Positions 62,422 to 64,000 of a stretch of 64,000 nucleotides of DNA are shown here, in pieces (within the stretch, counting starts at the first letter, position 1; the number at the start of each line of letters is the position of its first letter). The stretch is taken from positions 2,666,001 through 2,730,000 of the forward strand of contig JADCRB010000114.1 in NCBI GenBank assembly GCA_021464245.1. Direction: 5' to 3'. Made by a program: the position numbers and the translations under genes. This DNA is from Carallia brachiata (Eukaryota; Streptophyta; Magnoliopsida; Malpighiales; Rhizophoraceae). The notes under the pieces are model-generated. The model did not search any database, was not told the DNA's origin, and was given only the letters and a program-made list of their open reading frames with translations.

Positions 62422-63612
62422 GGTATGGCTTTATGCAAACGCCTTACACAACATTGAATTAGATAACTTATAGAAAAAATTTTCTCAGAAGATGTATTCA
62501 TTCTTTAAAATCTTTGGAGTAAAGAGTTAGTTTCGGTTTATGCCTAACTTAGACGTTAAATGCATGAGAAAAAATGCATTTGCACCATCAGATATTTCAT
62601 CCATAGGAAGCCGTTATTAGGATTAATATTCGTTGTGCAATCATTTCAGGAGGTGGGGAAAAGCCGCCTCAGGCCAATCACAACGATTTTTCAAGAATTG
62701 ATTTTCTGATTATTGACTTTTATTTAATTATTCCTCACGTGGGGTGCCCACTTATGTAAATTTGAATTGTAAGAGATTAGGGTTGGCTTTTAACTAACAA
62801 AGTTAGTAATTATGACTTAGAGAAACCAAAATCTAATGGATTTGCCAAGCTTTTATTAGAAGGCTATTCATGAAATCCGGACAATTTTGTGAGATGTTGA
62901 GACTTAATTGAATCACACAAATATACGAATGTTTGGTTTGTCAAAGGTGGGTACTTGAACATCCGTCATCACTAATTAGTGAACCTAAAAAATTGTTTGC
63001 ATCCTTGCTGACTTTGTTGTTGGTATGGAACTTCTAACTCCGATCAGTACGTTATTTTGAAAATATCTCTGCAAGACATGAGAGATTTTTTATTCTAAAA
63101 CATGATTGACATTGCTATTCTAAGGGGTTGCTAGTTCATTTTTCTCTTATTTAAGTTTGTAATTTTTAGTATTTATTTTCTGGCCTCATTTACCCAAAAA
63201 AAAATGTGCATGGGAAAAAATGAATCTCAATTGAACGAGTGAAAAAACGAAGAAATATTGCTAACAGATTCATTCTATTAAAAAAGATTGATTTACATTT
63301 GGAGTAAACATATAAAATGAGTTGTGTTTGTCTTAAATATGGTCTTTTTTTTAAGCCCAATTATTTCATAGTGTGCTAAGTTACAACTCACTGACCTTCT
63401 ATATCATGTCGTATCATACTTAAGAATTTAGATAATGAGTCTAGTATAACCTGAAAGTCGAAGTACCATGAGCTCATATCATATTATGCCTAGGTCTACA
63501 CCATGTATGGGGATCGTGTTGTATCCAAGGTTTTTAAAATCGAAATCCTACTTACAATCGATTTAGGATATTATGAATCAAATTATAAAATTAGATAGTA
63601 TAATCGTAAGTG

Positions 63613-64000
63613 TAAAGAGTAAATTTCGAGTCTAAAATAATTAAACTCGAAAATACAAAAATAAATTACAAATTAAAAGTTGTAAAAATAAAAGAAAATT
63701 TACGTGGTTCGATCTCCGTAGATCCTCCGATTAGTGTTCCTCTTTTTTTGACTCCGTCAAGGGCTGCACGAGCTTGATCTTGACAGAAATAAATTCCACA
63801 ACTTTTTTCTTGAGCTGGGTAGACTGAAACCGGATCTGATTTGGACGTTTTGACTAAGGTTAAGAACCGCAGAGACCTGATCTGAACCGATCTGACTTAA
63901 TTTCACCGAGGGTCGAAGGGACTTGTTCTCGGATGAGCTACCTGGATTTTGCTGAGGGCCGTATGAGGTTTAATCCCAGCCGGATTTGTAGTAATTTGAT
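63613..64000. other. Right edge, no gene recognised
   Basis: Sequence beyond the duplicated block. TTTACGTGGTTCGATC at about 63700 resembles a word often seen near plant LTR or retroposon ends, so this may be the start of another element cut by the window edge. Confidence 0.3.

Larger units (their letters stand above)
59208..63612 (+). repeat. Segmental duplication, copy 2
   Basis: The direct repeat of about 43530-47893. Relative to copy 1 it lacks the foldback/TA insertion, the CA/TG palindrome and a stretch near 45930-46260. It carries an extra 836-bp insertion (61586-62421) and a longer G tract. The edges are approximate; similarity fades near 63612. No gene is recognised inside. Confidence 0.85.

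Overview
This is an AT-rich eudicot plant nuclear DNA window. Genes have short exons with GT-AG introns, and the intergenic DNA is full of LTR-retrotransposon remnants, foldback/MITE elements, microsatellites and homopolymers. The species cannot be fixed from the sequence.

Layout. 658-5054 (-) is a plastid-targeted S-layer-homology-like protein with a coiled coil. 6751-8588 (-) is a transmembrane ascorbate-dependent cytochrome b561. 11215-15978 is a decayed Ty1/copia element. 18735-18927 is a Mutator-type MITE. 19504-20890 holds about 1 kb of pyrimidine-rich simple sequence between A/T-rich arms. 21162-22676 (+) is a TfdA/clavaminate synthase-like Fe(II)/2-oxoglutarate oxygenase. 24445-31576 (+) is a CRWN/NMCP lamina-like coiled-coil protein. 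35562-37441 (+) is a PII-2-like leucine-rich-repeat protein. 42554-42892 (+) is an IDA/IDL peptide precursor. 50909-54444 (+) is a plastid-type 6-phosphogluconolactonase whose first exon is split by a retroelement. 55023-56002 (-) is a NUDT1-type Nudix hydrolase. A block of about 4.4 kb occurs twice in direct orientation (about 43530-47893 and 59208-63612) and flanks the last two genes.

The order CRWN, PII-2-like LRR, IDA-like, NUDT1-like matches, as I recall it, the Arabidopsis At1g68790-At1g68760 neighbourhood. The same CRWN-LRR pair also occurs at At1g13220-At1g13230. This supports the four gene calls and suggests the peptide gene is an IDA orthologue.

Strongest observations. (1) A 1455-bp element with TG...CA ends and a perfect 5-bp target duplication sits inside the phosphogluconolactonase transit-peptide coding sequence. 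Its two full-length LTRs are inverted (head to head) instead of direct, so both outer ends are the same U3 end. Its right end also supplies a new in-frame ATG to the broken gene. (2) An 18-bp T14-GACG insertion with a 16-bp target duplication lies at the intron-1 acceptor of the oxygenase gene, so the insertion now provides the polypyrimidine tract. Two more poly(A)-tail-like mini-insertions with 14- and 17-bp duplications are present elsewhere. (3) Four otherwise intact genes carry six small apparent deletions in conserved coding sequence, several in short homopolymers. This looks like residual assembly error more than independent pseudogenisation.
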